From NCBI RefSeq assembly GCF_905220365.1, contig NC_061147.1, positions 9,486,001 through 9,550,000 on the forward strand: a stretch of 64,000 bases of DNA, written 5' to 3'. Positions 52,452-61,583 of this stretch are shown here, piece by piece. How positions within the stretch are numbered: position 1 is the stretch's first letter; each line of letters begins with the position of its first letter. This DNA is from Vanessa cardui. Lineage: Eukaryota; Arthropoda; Insecta; Lepidoptera; Nymphalidae. The position numbers and the translations under genes were made by a program. The notes below the pieces were generated by a model that ran no database searches, was not told the DNA's origin, and worked only from the letters and a program-made list of their open reading frames with translations.

Positions 52452-52664
52452 AAAAAACCGGCCAAGTGCGAGTATACTTTGTTTTTTGTAATTATTTATT
52501 TTGAAATGTTTCGAAGACGTATTTGGGTGTAGTTATTTAGGGGATTTTTGTATTCTACCGCTGCCACCAAAATGATCACGGGCTTTAAATATTACCTATT
52601 TTAAAAATATTTTTTTAAACTCATAATTTTATTTATCAAAGAGTACTATAACTAAACAACTTCA
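52452..52664. other. Unassigned; DNA-transposon-like scrap at left
   Basis: 'accggccaagtgcgagta' at 52,457 resembles the terminus of a widespread arthropod element (familiarity only). The rest is featureless. Confidence 0.3.
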
Positions 52665-52895
52665 TTAACATAAGAATGAATAACATGAAATGCTTAAATA
52701 TATACAAATATGAACTAAAACTAATTGTTGTATAAATCTTGACCGCGTGGAATGGTGGCAAGAATGCTAGCAGCATTTCCCCGTTGAATCGCAATTCCGA
52801 TCCTCTGGGCAAAAACGAACCAGCCCTCCTGTCACCAGTGGAGGCAATGAGGCGAGGTGTTATACTTTTGATGAAGCTTTTTGCACCACTACTGC
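52665..52895 (-). pseudogene. Second copy of the PD-(D/E)xK-type retroelement, 3' end only
   Basis: Nearly identical to 30,335-30,567 ('cttgaccgcgtggaatggtg', 'ccccgttgaatcgcaattcc', 'caccagtggaggcaatgagg'). A 1-bp deletion in an A run ('gcaaaaacgaacc') breaks the reading frame. It stops at 'gcaccactactgcaa' with neither poly-A nor visible TSD. Confidence 0.8.
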
Positions 52896-53875
52896 AATTA
52901 AGAATTAGAATAAAGTATTTTAATTAATAAATAATTAGTATTTCTTGTTTAGAAAATATTATCGATTTAGGAATTTGACTACCGATCGGTACCGAGATTG
53001 TTATTGGACTCTCCTTACTACAGTTTTACCTGATTATGACGCAGCAGGTACAAAGATGATGGTCAGCTTTTTTACTGGTATCACCAGTATATAACAGTAC
53101 GAAGGGTTTATATACTGTTACAGATAGGTGTATATGACGACGAGTGCCATAGATCAGTGGCAGCCTCGTCATCAGTAGAAGCTACTAGTGCAAGGTTCAT
53201 GGCGTAGGTCTCAGGTAGTTACGAAGATACAATATGAAAACTCTTGTATTTTATGCAGTAACAAATTACAAAGCAGTGTCATCATTTTTTAAATATACTT
53301 ATATAAATTTAATTAAGATAATAATATTTAGTACGGCTTTGATTTTTAAATACGTTTTTATTTGAAATAACATTTATTAGTATAATTATTGATTCGGTTA
53401 TCGACACCGTATTGTGGGACTCCTGTCACTTCCTCTCGTGGCGTGGTGCGGCGACTGGTACTGCCTGGCTCGAGAAAAACAAAAGGCGGTGTATTTTGAA
53501 CGGGTGTTAGGACTGAAAACGAAATTCTGGTATTTACTGTAAAAGTGATAATTAATATATATGCATCGATTGGTTAATATAGTGCTATAATTTATGTTAC
53601 GTGAGTTGTTTGTTTTTAGTAGGTATGTTATTTTAGCAGTAATTATCAGTTGTTTGAACCAACGGTCCCGTTTGGAAGATCCGAACTATGTATATCACTG
53701 TCTTTAATAAAACATAGCCTCCGACTCATCGCTCTCGAAAGAATTTAAAGAATGTGTCAGTTGTCCCTTTAAACGATTCAGATCACGTGATTCATTATGT
53801 CACGGCGTTCCCACCCCATAGACACAAAAAAAATCATTTATGTTAATAGTTATTCGTAATCGAAGACATATGTGG
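52896..53875. other. Unassigned stretch
   Basis: 53,400-53,480 is GC-richer ('cctctcgtggcgtggtgcgg') without recognisable content. No gene or family recognised. Confidence 0.35.
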
Positions 53876-54220
53876 AAACTAGCTGTGCCTGCGACCTTGT
53901 ACGCGTTTGAATTAAACAGAAACAAAATATTGTAACCTAAATTACTCCTTATTATATCCGTTATCTGCCAGTGAAAGTCTCTTCAAAATCGGTCCAGCCG
54001 TTCCAGAGATTAGGCGGAATAAAAAGACATACAGACAAAAACTGTTATTTTGTTATATGTTCCGTTAATATATTTTTTTTTGTATAGGTTGGCGGCTGGC
54101 ATATGGGCCACCTGATATAAAACAATAAATAAATAATACAATATATTGTGCATTGAGTATTATATAAGGGCTATTTTAATATCACAAACAGACACTCCAA
54201 TTTTATTATATGTATAGATT
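53876..54220 (-). mobile_element. Family E, Helitron-like, with SINE-B scrap inside
   Basis: Left end 'actagctgtgcctgcgacct' and body 'tatctgccagtgaaagtct' match 23,447. At ~54,070-54,120 a poly-T-led SINE-B piece ('gtataggttggcggctggca') interrupts it. It ends 'acagacactccaattttatt'. Confidence 0.58.
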
Positions 54221-54511
54221 GGTATAGTATTTTTTCTTTACATAAGTAAATGTGCTTAAATGTTGTATAACTCTTTACCTGTTGAAAGTATGAATTCGAG
54301 CTCATCGCCGAGCCATTACGAATTACTTTATAAATTTAATGTAATTAAAAATTTCAACGAAGCTTGTCCGCAGTCCTCAGCGAAGTCCTACGATAAGTTC
54401 TAAAATAATAGTGAAATAAGAAACTTAGTCTTTATATTCCTAGAAATGAGACAGTAGTTACTTTTTTCATCATAATATGTAAATGTTACGGTAATCCGAT
54501 AAATCTTAAGA

Positions 54512-54745
54512 TATTCTGCCTATAAACAACAGTACGCAGTGTTATTGTGTTCCGGTTTTAAGGGTGAGTGAGCCAGTGTAACTGCAGGCATAAGGGACAT
54601 AGCATCTTAGTTCCCAAGGTTAGTGGTGCATTAACGATGCAAGGAATAGTTACTATTTCTTACAGCGTCATTGTCTATGGGTGATGGTGACCACTTACCA
54701 TCAGGTGGCCCATAGGCTCGTCCGCCAACCGATTCCAAAAAAAAT
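54512..54745 (+). repeat. SINE-B, 5'-truncated with A tail
   Basis: From 'tattctgcctataaacaaca' to 'ccgattccaaaaaaaataaa'; 3' two thirds well kept. Confidence 0.82.
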
Positions 54746-54929
54746 AAAATAAGAGTAAGTCTTAAGTTTAACTGACATGAATCGGTAAATGTATGTAAGT
54801 ATTTCTGAAAATGAGACGTTCTTTTCGGGCTCTTACCATTCGATTTCGAGTCGCAAACCCTTTTGGACATTTACCATTAAGAATTGGTAAAGCTTTAATT
54901 TTTAATTTTAGATTTACCGTAGTCCGAGC

Positions 54930-55309
54930 TTCTACAGCAGTAGTTCCCAAACTTATTTTTCTCGTGGACCACTTTAAAAATTTTATTGTATTCAGTGGAC
55001 CTTGCTGCTACATTTCTACCAAATACTTAAAGTCACCAAAAAATAAAAATTGTGTCGCTTCTGAGTTCCGACCCTATATTCCGATAGGTAAAATAAAAAC
55101 GAAAAATAGTACATTTTTTAAGACTTTACTTATTAAAAGAATAGAATTACAAGAAAAAAAAAAATAAAGTAATATAACTATGCTTATAATTTTGCTCTTT
55201 ACCCATTAACATCTTATGGACCCCCATTTTTTATTCACGCCTACGTAGACCCCCATCATGTCTCCCCTGGGGGCCCACCTGGAGCACTTTGGGAATCACT
55301 GTTCTACAG
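54930..55309. mobile_element. hAT-type MITE with 8-bp TSD
   Basis: Element 54,938-55,301 (364 bp). Its ends are CAGTAGTTCCCAAA and TTTGGGAATCACTG, i.e. inverted repeats of 14 bp with two differences. An exact 8-bp duplication TTCTACAG flanks it (54,930-54,937 and 55,302-55,309). CAG-T-G-like termini and an 8-bp TSD are hallmarks of the hAT superfamily. The interior is AT-rich with no transposase. A 118-residue frame crossing the left edge is fortuitous. Confidence 0.92.
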
Positions 55310-55689
55310 TAACATATACATACAATTAACTATTATATATAATAATTATATATAGTTGAGCCGTCATGACGTATGACGTAAATCTTAGAAGATGTCTTAG
55401 TAAAGAAAATTCCTTGATCGGAGAAGAACCGGCGAAAGAAACTCATGTGACTGTTTAATTAATTTCATGTTAACAAGTACTGATTTCAATTCATCATAAT
55501 GTTTCCGATATAGTTGGCTGGTTGATTTGCCATCTTGGTCTAAATCGGTCAAGCTGACATTTTAATTGTGTGAAGATATGAGACATATTTATTTTCCATT
55601 GAAAATAACACCATGCATTAAGAAGGTGGAATTGACAGTTAAGTTAACACTTAACAACAACACAGTTAACACTTGCAATTATTTAATCA
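55310..55689. other. Mostly unassigned
   Basis: A family H scrap in antisense ('agaagaaccggcgaaagaaa') is at 55,423. The rest is featureless. Confidence 0.35.
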
Positions 55690-55950
55690 AATGTAAAAAA
55701 CTCTATTCGAGTAGGATTTACATGCACCTTTGAATCGTCATTTTACAATTAAGTGAAACTACCACCGGTTCGGAACGTAGATTCCACCGAGAAGAACCGG
55801 CAAGAAACTCAGTAGTTACTCTTTTTTAACATTTAAAAAATACAAAGTCATGTTAGTTAAATACAATTGTTTAAATCAATATATCCTGTTTGGAAGTCAA
55901 CAGGTATTATCTCCACGCTTTTTTATCATCTATCTATCATCTATCATAAT
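55690..55950 (-). repeat. LINE-C 3' UTR fragment
   Basis: Antisense, well preserved: 'accaccggttcggaacgtag', 'gagaagaaccggcaagaaac', 'tttggaagtcaacaggta', then 'cacgcttttttatcatcta'. Confidence 0.8.
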
Positions 55951-56098
55951 GTATAATTAATTGTGTTATCTTATGTAATAGAGATTTCTAGCCAGAAAAA
56001 CGTATGTAAAATGCCATACCAAAATCAGCTTAGCAAAAATTTATTCACACACATATATATGTATAAATTAATTTTCGGCTATTATATACACATATGTG

Positions 56099-56100
<2 letters not shown>

Positions 56101-56145
<45 letters not shown>

Positions 56146-56148
56146 ATA

Positions 56149-56181
<33 letters not shown>

Positions 56182-56199
56182 ATATATAATAATATATAT
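56101..56199. repeat. (TA)n microsatellite, 5' side
   Basis: Imperfect TA repeat with two copies of a 'aatatataataatata' variation. Its last bases, AATAATATATAT (56,188-56,199), reappear at 59,231-59,242 right after the LINE tail and could be a 12-bp TSD. In low-complexity DNA this is weak evidence. Confidence 0.8.
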
Positions 56200-59100
56200 T
56201 CGCGATCGCCAACCCGCCTGCCCAGCGTGGCGATTATGGGCACAACCTCCACATACAGCACACACGCAAGCCACGGCCCCCAGTTCCCGGCAGCCCCGCT
56301 ATTCCTCGTCATGGTGGCGACGATGGTAACGGCGGGACGGGGGGTGCTAAGAATCACCGGGCTACGGGAGGCCACCACAACCGACTGACCCTTGCGACGT
56401 ACAACGGACGCACGCTACGGCTTGACTCGCATCTAGCGCAACTTGAGGTAGAACTTGGGAAAATTAGGTGGCACATATTAGGGCTATGTGAAGTCCGTAG
56501 AGAGGGAGAGGACACCGTAACCCTCGAATCAGGCCACCTAATGTACTTCCGAGAGGGTGACCAACAATCCCAAGGTGGCGTTGGGTTTCTGGTAAATAAG
56601 TCCCTAGTTGACAACGTGGTGGAAATCTCCAGTGTGTCGAACAGGGTAGCGTACCTCATTATAAAGCTCACCGAGAGGTACAGCCTCAAGGTGGTGCAAG
56701 CGTACGCACCGACCTCGACACACTCGGACGATGAAGTGGAAGAATTATTCGATGACATATCGAGGGCCCTCCACTTCACCACGAAAACCCACTACAACGT
56801 TGTCATGGGGGACTTCAACGCTAAAGTGGGAGTACAGAACTGCAGCGAATCGGTAGTAGGACCCCATGGACTTGGAAGCAGGAATCATAGGGGGCAAATG
56901 CTTGTCAACTTCCTCGAACGGGAGGGGCTCTTCTTGATGAACTCCTTCTTCAAGAAGCAGCCGCAAAGGAAGTGGACGTGGCAAAGCCCCGACACTATGA
57001 CGAAAAACGAGATCGACTTCATAATGACGGACAAGAGGCATATATTCAGAGACGTCTCAGTGATTAACAGGTTCAATACCGGTAGTGATCACCGACTCCT
57101 CCGAGGCTCTCTGAATATCAATTTTAAGGCCGAGCGCGCCCGTCTGATGAAGTCCACGCTCCGACCAAAGCTGCTCCAAACCATTGCGGGATCTGAAACA
57201 TTCCAGTCAATCCTGGAGAACCGATTCGCTGCCGTGGAAACCACAACGGACGTAAACCAGAACCTCGAAAATGTAGTTCGAATTCTCAGGGAAGAAGGCA
57301 CGAGATATTGTGGCATGCAGCGTAAGGGCAGGAAGTCGAACCTTTCGGAAGAGACTTTGGGGCTCATGAAGAAACGACGTGAAAACCCACCTGTCACTTC
57401 GTCAGAGAAACGGCAATTAAACCAAGAGATCAGCAGGCGCGTACGACACGACCTCCGGTGCTCCAATACTCTTGCAATAAAAAGAGCTATTGAGCAGAAT
57501 CGGGGGTCTAAAGTGTTCGTACAATCTCTTGGAAGGAGCCACCTGACGAAGTTGACCACAGCAAGTGGAGAAGTCGTTTCTTCTAAGCCGGCAGTACTTT
57601 CGAAAGTAGAGGACTTCTACGGCCGGTTATACGCATCGCATGCATCTCGACCTGATCCCGAAAATGAGGATCCTAGAGCTACATTAACACGCCATTTCTC
57701 CGAAGACCTGCCTGAAGTCAGTATTGGCGAAATCGAGACTGCTCTTGGACAGCTTAAAAATGGAAAAGCCCCTGGAGAGGACGGCGTTACCACAGAGCTA
57801 TTAAAAGCGGGAGGTAAACCGGTACTTAGGGAACTTCAGACGCTTTTTAACTCTGTCCTCTTCGAAGGGAGAACTCCGGAGGCGTGGAGTAGGAGTGTGG
57901 TCGTCCTGTTCTTCAAAAAGGGAGACAAAACCCTGCTGAAGAACTATCGTCCCATATCCCTACTGAGCCATGTCTATAAGCTGTTTTCAAGAGTGATCAC
58001 GAACCGTCTTGCGCGAAGATTCGACGAATTCCAACCCCCGGAGCAGGCCGGGTTTCGGACCGGATACGGCACCATAGACCACATCCATACAGTGCGGCAG
58101 ATTATACAGAAGTCCCATGAGTATAATCGGCCCCTGTGTCTTGCATTCGTGGACTATGAGAAGGCCTTTGACTCGGTTGAAATCTGGGCTGTTCTGGAGT
58201 CCCTGCAGCGTTGCCAAGTTGATTGGCGATACATCCAAGTGATGAGATGTCTCTACGAAGCTGCCACCATGTCCGTCCAAGTACAAAATCAGCAAACAAA
58301 TCCCATACCATTGCATCGAGGAGTGAGACAAGGGGACGTTATTTCCCCCAAATTGTTCACTAATGCAATGGAGGATATGTTCAAGACGCTGAACTGGAAA
58401 GGACGTGGCATTAACATCAATGGCGAATACATCTCTCACTTGAGATTCGCAGACGACATCGTCATCGTGGCAGAAACGCTGCAGGACCTACAACAAATGC
58501 TGAACGAGCTGGCTGATTCTTCTATGCGTATCGGCCTACGGATGAACTTGGATAAAACCAAGGTCATGTTCAATGAACATGTTCTACCGGAACCGACTAC
58601 GATACACGGTACCGTTCTCGAAGTTGTTCAAAAATATGTCTACCTCGGGCAGACTCTGCGATTAGGTAGAAACAACCTTGAGGACGAGGTGAATAGAAGA
58701 ATTCAGCTGGGTTGGGCAGCGTTTGGGAAGTTACGTCGAATCCTAACATCGTCGATCCCACAGTGCCTTAAGACGAAAGTCTTCAATCAGTGCGTCCTAC
58801 CCGTCATGACATACGGAGCCGAAACGTGGACACTCACGACAAGGCTGGTCCACCAACTTAAAGTCGCTCAGCGTGCTATGGAAAGGGCTATGCTCGGCGT
58901 TTCTTTGAGGGATCGCATCAGAAATGAGGTTATCCGTCAAAGAACCAAAGTCATCGACATAGCCCACCGGATTAGTAAGCTGAAGTGGCAGTGGGCTGGT
59001 CATATTTGTCGTAGAACCGACAACCGTTGGGGAAAACGTGTTCTAGAGTGGAGACCGCGTCTCGGCAAACGTAGTGTAGGACGTCCTCAGGCACGGTGGA

Positions 59101-59216
59101 GTGACGATATACGCAAGGCGGCAGGCAGGAGCTGGATGCGAGTAGCCGGAGAAAGACCACAGTGGCGTGCACTGGGAGAGGCCTATGTCCAACAGTGGAC
59201 AAAAATAGGCTGTTGA
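56193..59216 (+). CDS. RTE LINE polyprotein: endonuclease + reverse transcriptase
   Basis: The first ATG of the frame is at 56,541 (891 residues), but the frame is open from 56,193. The upstream part encodes conserved endonuclease sequence (LATYNGRTLRLDSHL, then KIRWHILGLCEVRREGE), so 56,541 is not the natural start. Endonuclease: E of LCEVRREGE, GDFNAKVG (D91 from the ATG), IDFIM, and SDH at 182-184. RT: NGKAPGEDG (~408), FVDYEKAFDSVE (~537), RGVRQGDVISPKLF (~593), FADD catalytic box (636-639). The C-terminus, WAGHICRR..GRPQARWSDDIRKAAG, is typical of RTE proteins. No internal stop or frameshift is seen; the TGA is at 59,214. The true N-terminus and 5' UTR are absent, so translation would need a start supplied by the flank. 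It acts by nicking DNA and reverse-transcribing its own RNA at the target. Confidence 0.9.
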   Translation, partial: YIFAIANPPAQRGDYGHNLHIQHTRKPRPPVPGSPAIPRHGGDDGNGGTGGAKNHRATGGHHNRLTLATYNGRTLRLDSHLAQLEVELGKIRWHILGLCEVRREGEDTVTLESGHLMYFREGDQQSQGGVGFLVNKSLVDNVVEISSVSNRVAYLIIKLTERYSLKVVQAYAPTSTHSDDEVEELFDDISRALHFTTKTHYNVVMGDFNAKVGVQNCSESVVGPHGLGSRNHRGQMLVNFLEREGLFLMNSFFKKQPQRKWTWQSPDTMTKNEIDFIMTDKRHIFRDVSVINRFNTGSDHRLLRGSLNINFKAERARLMKSTLRPKLLQTIAGSETFQSILENRFAAVETTTDVNQNLENVVRILREEGTRYCGMQRKGRKSNLSEETLGLMKKRRENPPVTSSEKRQLNQEISRRVRHDLRCSNTLAIKRAIEQNRGSKVFVQSLGRSHLTKLTTASGEVVSSKPAVLSKVEDFYGRLYASHASRPDPENEDPRATLTRHFSEDLPEVSIGEIETALGQLKNGKAPGEDGVTTELLKAGGKPVLRELQTLFNSVLFEGRTPEAWSRSVVVLFFKKGDKTLLKNYRPISLLSHVYKLFSRVITNRLARRFDEFQPPEQAGFRTGYGTIDHIHTVRQIIQKSHEYNRPLCLAFVDYEKAFDSVEIWAVLESLQRCQVDWRYIQVMRCLYEAATMSVQVQNQQTNPIPLHRGVRQGDVISPKLFTNAMEDMFKTLNWKGRGININGEYISHLRFADDIVIVAETLQDLQQMLNELADSSMRIGLRMNLDKTKVMFNEHVLPEPTTIHGTVLEVVQKYVYLGQTLRLGRNNLEDEVNRRIQLGWAAFGKLRRILTSSIPQCLKTKVFNQCVLPVMTYGAETWTLTTRLVHQLKVAQRAMERAMLGVSLRDRIRNEVIRQRTKVIDIAHRISKLKWQWAGHICRRTDNRWGKRVLEWRPRLGKRSVGRPQARWSDDIRKAAGRSWMRVAGERPQWRALGEAYVQQWTKIGC

Positions 59217-59230
59217 TGATGATGATGATG
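56200..59230 (+). mobile_element. RTE-clade LINE, nearly complete but 5'-truncated
   Basis: A single long frame encodes an apurinic-type endonuclease and reverse transcriptase, followed directly by a (GAT)n tail, as in RTE elements (no poly-A). The 5' end is cut at 'ttcgcgatcgccaaccc'. The 5'-inverted copy at 9.6 kb shows that the family extends further upstream. Relatives of the 3' end are at 1,509 and 9,859. Confidence 0.9.

Positions 59231-59280
<50 letters not shown>
59231..59280. repeat. (TA)n microsatellite, 3' side
   Basis: Nearly pure TA tract between the LINE's GAT tail and the right inverted arm. Confidence 0.85.
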
Positions 59281-59283
<3 letters not shown>

Positions 59284-59424
59284 CACATATGTGTATATAA
59301 TAGCCGAAAATTAATTTATACATATATATGTGTGTGAATAAATTTTTGCTAAGCTGATTTTGGTATGGCATTTTACATACGTTTTTCTGGCTAGAAATCT
59401 CTATTACATAAGATAACACAATTA

Positions 59425-59435
59425 AAAAAAATATA

Positions 59436-59467
<32 letters not shown>

Positions 59468-59580
59468 ATGGCATAGTTGGCAAACGAGCAGGAGGCTCAC
59501 CTGATGGAAAGAGACTACCACCGCCCATGGACATCTGCAACACCAGGGGGCTTGCAGGTGCGTTGCCGGCCTTTCAAAAA
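59425..59580 (-). repeat. TA/T tract and SINE-G antisense copy
   Basis: A TA tract (59,431-59,450) and T18 (the antisense of an A tail) lead into 'gagcaggaggctcacctgat', 'cgcccatggacatctgcaac' and 'gcttgcaggtgcgttgccgg'. Well preserved. Confidence 0.82.
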
Positions 59581-59590
59581 GATATATATA

Positions 59591-59838
59591 GAGCCTAGAT
59601 GGCCCATTGGTTAGAACGCGTGCATCTTAACCGATGATTGCGGGGTTAATTTGTGTTTATAATTCATCTCGTGCTCGGCGGTGAAGGAAAACATCGTGAG
59701 GAAACGTGCATGTGTCTAAATGCACAGAAATTCTGCCATATGTGTAATACACTTACCCGCATTGGAACAGCGTGGTGAAATATGTTCCAAACCTTCTCCT
59801 CGGTGGGAAATTTACAGGATGTTGTTGTTTTTGTTGTG
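59591..59838 (+). repeat. SINE-A with two deletions
   Basis: Head present but cut after 'gattgcgggg' (B-box and 'caaacccaggcaagcaccg' missing). The body also lacks 'gaggaggcctttagcccagc'. Ends 'ggatgttgttgttt'. Confidence 0.85.
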
Positions 59839-60631
59839 CATAATTGAATTATATATACATACATATATTTACATAGATACCTTTTTGAAGTCGCTTAATG
59901 AGAAACTTTTATTTAACAACAACGTTCGAAATTCAAAAAAATATTCCAAAAAAAAATATTCGTTGACGTGGAAAACATTTAAACGAAGGTGGAAATGAAA
60001 TAATTAAAGGCGAAAGGTGGCGGCCCAATAATAAAACCTCCGGAATCAAATTATTTGCAATACGGGGAAGTTTTCATTTGCAATCGTTTCTCGCGGACGG
60101 TAACGGTCGGAATTAACAAATGGATCGTGCGTATTGTGCGGCCGGCGATGTTAGTTACGATTTTGTTTTCGAAGCAAAACTTCGGTACGATGAGATTGTT
60201 TTAGGAAAATAGGAAACTATTGTATAGTTCCTGTAGATACCTCAGAAAATTTAGAAGATCGCTGCGTTTGTCTGTCTAGGTACCATCAGGGTACGGATCC
60301 CTCAATTTTTGACTCTCGCAATATCTCCAGTTGAGATGAAATAAAAATAGAAGTTTAAGCAATTCTTCAAAAATGTGCAATTTTATTACTTTTTCTTACT
60401 TGTGTTGAATAAAATTTCTTTCAATCACAATTCGTAATTAATTTTATCGAAGTCGGTAAAAAAAATAAAAATGAAATTATATTAAAAATAACACGTTTAT
60501 AATAATTTACTAATAATACTTATATAAAATTCGAAGGGAAAATTATTTTTCATAATTTATCAATAAACAATTTATTGTAATTGAAAATAAAATGTCAATT
60601 TCTTGGAATTATATTTTATATATTTTGAAAC
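59839..60631. other. Unassigned stretch
   Basis: No recognised gene or repeat. 60,000-60,160 is somewhat GC-richer ('gcggccggcgatgttag'). Confidence 0.35.
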
Positions 60632-60875
60632 TAGCGACCCGCCCGGTTTTGCATGGGTAAAAAAAATCAAGAGTAAAATAAGAATATTTACTAATATAAT
60701 AAATTTCAAAAGCCTCCGTCTGTTACCTCATGCTTAGTCCTCTACACACTTAAACCGCTGATTGGATTTGGATGAAATTTTGCTATGTAGATAATTTGAA
60801 TCCTGGAGAAAGGAAGGGCAAAACTTAAAAGAAGCAGTGCGACGCTTTGTGTGCAATTGTTATTGTTTTATAAAT
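60632..60875 (-). mobile_element. Helitron-like element
   Basis: Left end 'actagcgacccgcccggttt..catgggta' is the reverse of a Helitron-like 3' end (CTAGT beside a GC-rich hairpin). The body 'aaaccgctgattggatttgg' and 'atgaaattttgctatgtag' is of a type often seen next to such ends. Confidence 0.52.
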
Positions 60876-60988
60876 GGCGCAGATAAAGCCGATTTTTCGA
60901 CTAGAATTTAAATAATTTAATTTATTTATTAGAAGATAAAAATATATATCAATATGTGTTCAAATTTGATTAATTTTAACTACCAAGG

Positions 60989-61098
60989 CGAGCCGAGATG
61001 GCCCAGTTGTTAGAACGCGGGCATCTTAATCGATGATTACGGGTCCAAACCCAGGTAAGCACCACTATATATATGTGCTTAATTTGTGTTTATAATTA
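60989..61098 (+). repeat. SINE-A, interrupted by the CR1-like LINE
   Basis: Head and first body block are present, then the copy stops abruptly within 'gtgtttataatt|catctcg' (expected continuation absent) where the LINE 5' end begins. The other half should lie beyond the window if this is a clean insertion. Confidence 0.82.
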
Positions 61099-61583
61099 CG
61101 TACGTACGTAAGCGAGGCGCTGACGGAGATAGACGTGTTTCTTTTGAGCTCTGTACATCTTATTCGAATAATAATAGTAAAAGTTATAGCATAATTGTAA
61201 AATCTATTTGATTGACTGTACTAATCAGCAAGTTAAGTGATAAGTGGCAAAACTCAGTGTGATACAAACAAAAAGTGTTGAAAATTGCTAAATATAAGCT
61301 CACTACAAAGGGATTATTATAATGTATGTAGTGTAAAATCTAACAAAGTACGCTGCTATACCCTCCTTTTATTTATTTATTTGTTTGTTAAAATCGCTAA
61401 TGACTCTATAGTAGGACAAATTCACCGTTTCAATTATCAAACGATTGGTCCTACGGTGCGATAGTTAGGTGACAACTCGAAGAATCAGTGTTCAAACCCT
61501 GGCGTAATCTCAACTTTTTCTTTGTTTTAAAGTATTCGCCTTATCGAATTTAAATAGTGGGTCTTTGTAGCAATTATTGAAAC
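61099..61583 (+). promoter_or_regulatory. CR1-like LINE 5' UTR (putative internal promoter region)
   Basis: Starts with 'acgtacgtacgtaagcgagg' at the SINE junction, relatively GC-rich for ~45 bp, then AT-rich. It includes a tRNA-B-box-like 'gtgttcaaaccctggc' at 61,490. LINE promoters lie in this region by family knowledge; no specific element can be demonstrated. Confidence 0.45.

Larger units (their letters stand above)
55957..59424. repeat. Inverted repeat (perfect ~145-bp arms plus TA tracts) enclosing an RTE LINE
   Basis: The sequence from 'ttaattgtgttatcttatg' to 'cacatatgtgggtatatat' (55,957-56,110) recurs as its exact reverse complement at about 59,270-59,424. I found no mismatch when reading both. 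Each arm ends inward in a (TA)n tract, and the LINE occupies the middle. Without the LINE this would be a palindrome with a TA-rich centre. Confidence 0.9.

Noticed and set aside
54811..55167. 118-residue plus-strand ORF
   Set aside because: Starts outside and ends inside the hAT-type MITE; no domain, and the element boundary with TSD shows that the frame is a chance junction.
56101..56200. CRISPR-like or satellite array
   Set aside because: Simple TA repeat without spacers; no regularly spaced array exists in the window.
56068..56378. Isoleucine/tyrosine-repeat ORFs through the TA tracts (also 58,972-59,521)
   Set aside because: Conceptual translations of (TA)n microsatellite.
56354..59003. 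Several 60-156-residue minus-strand ORFs across the RTE element
   Set aside because: Shadows of the strongly coding plus-strand frame.
61480..61500. Pol III B box in the CR1 leader as evidence of a tRNA-derived promoter
   Set aside because: A single GTTCAAACC-like match without an A box at the right distance is too weak; only noted in the leader entry.
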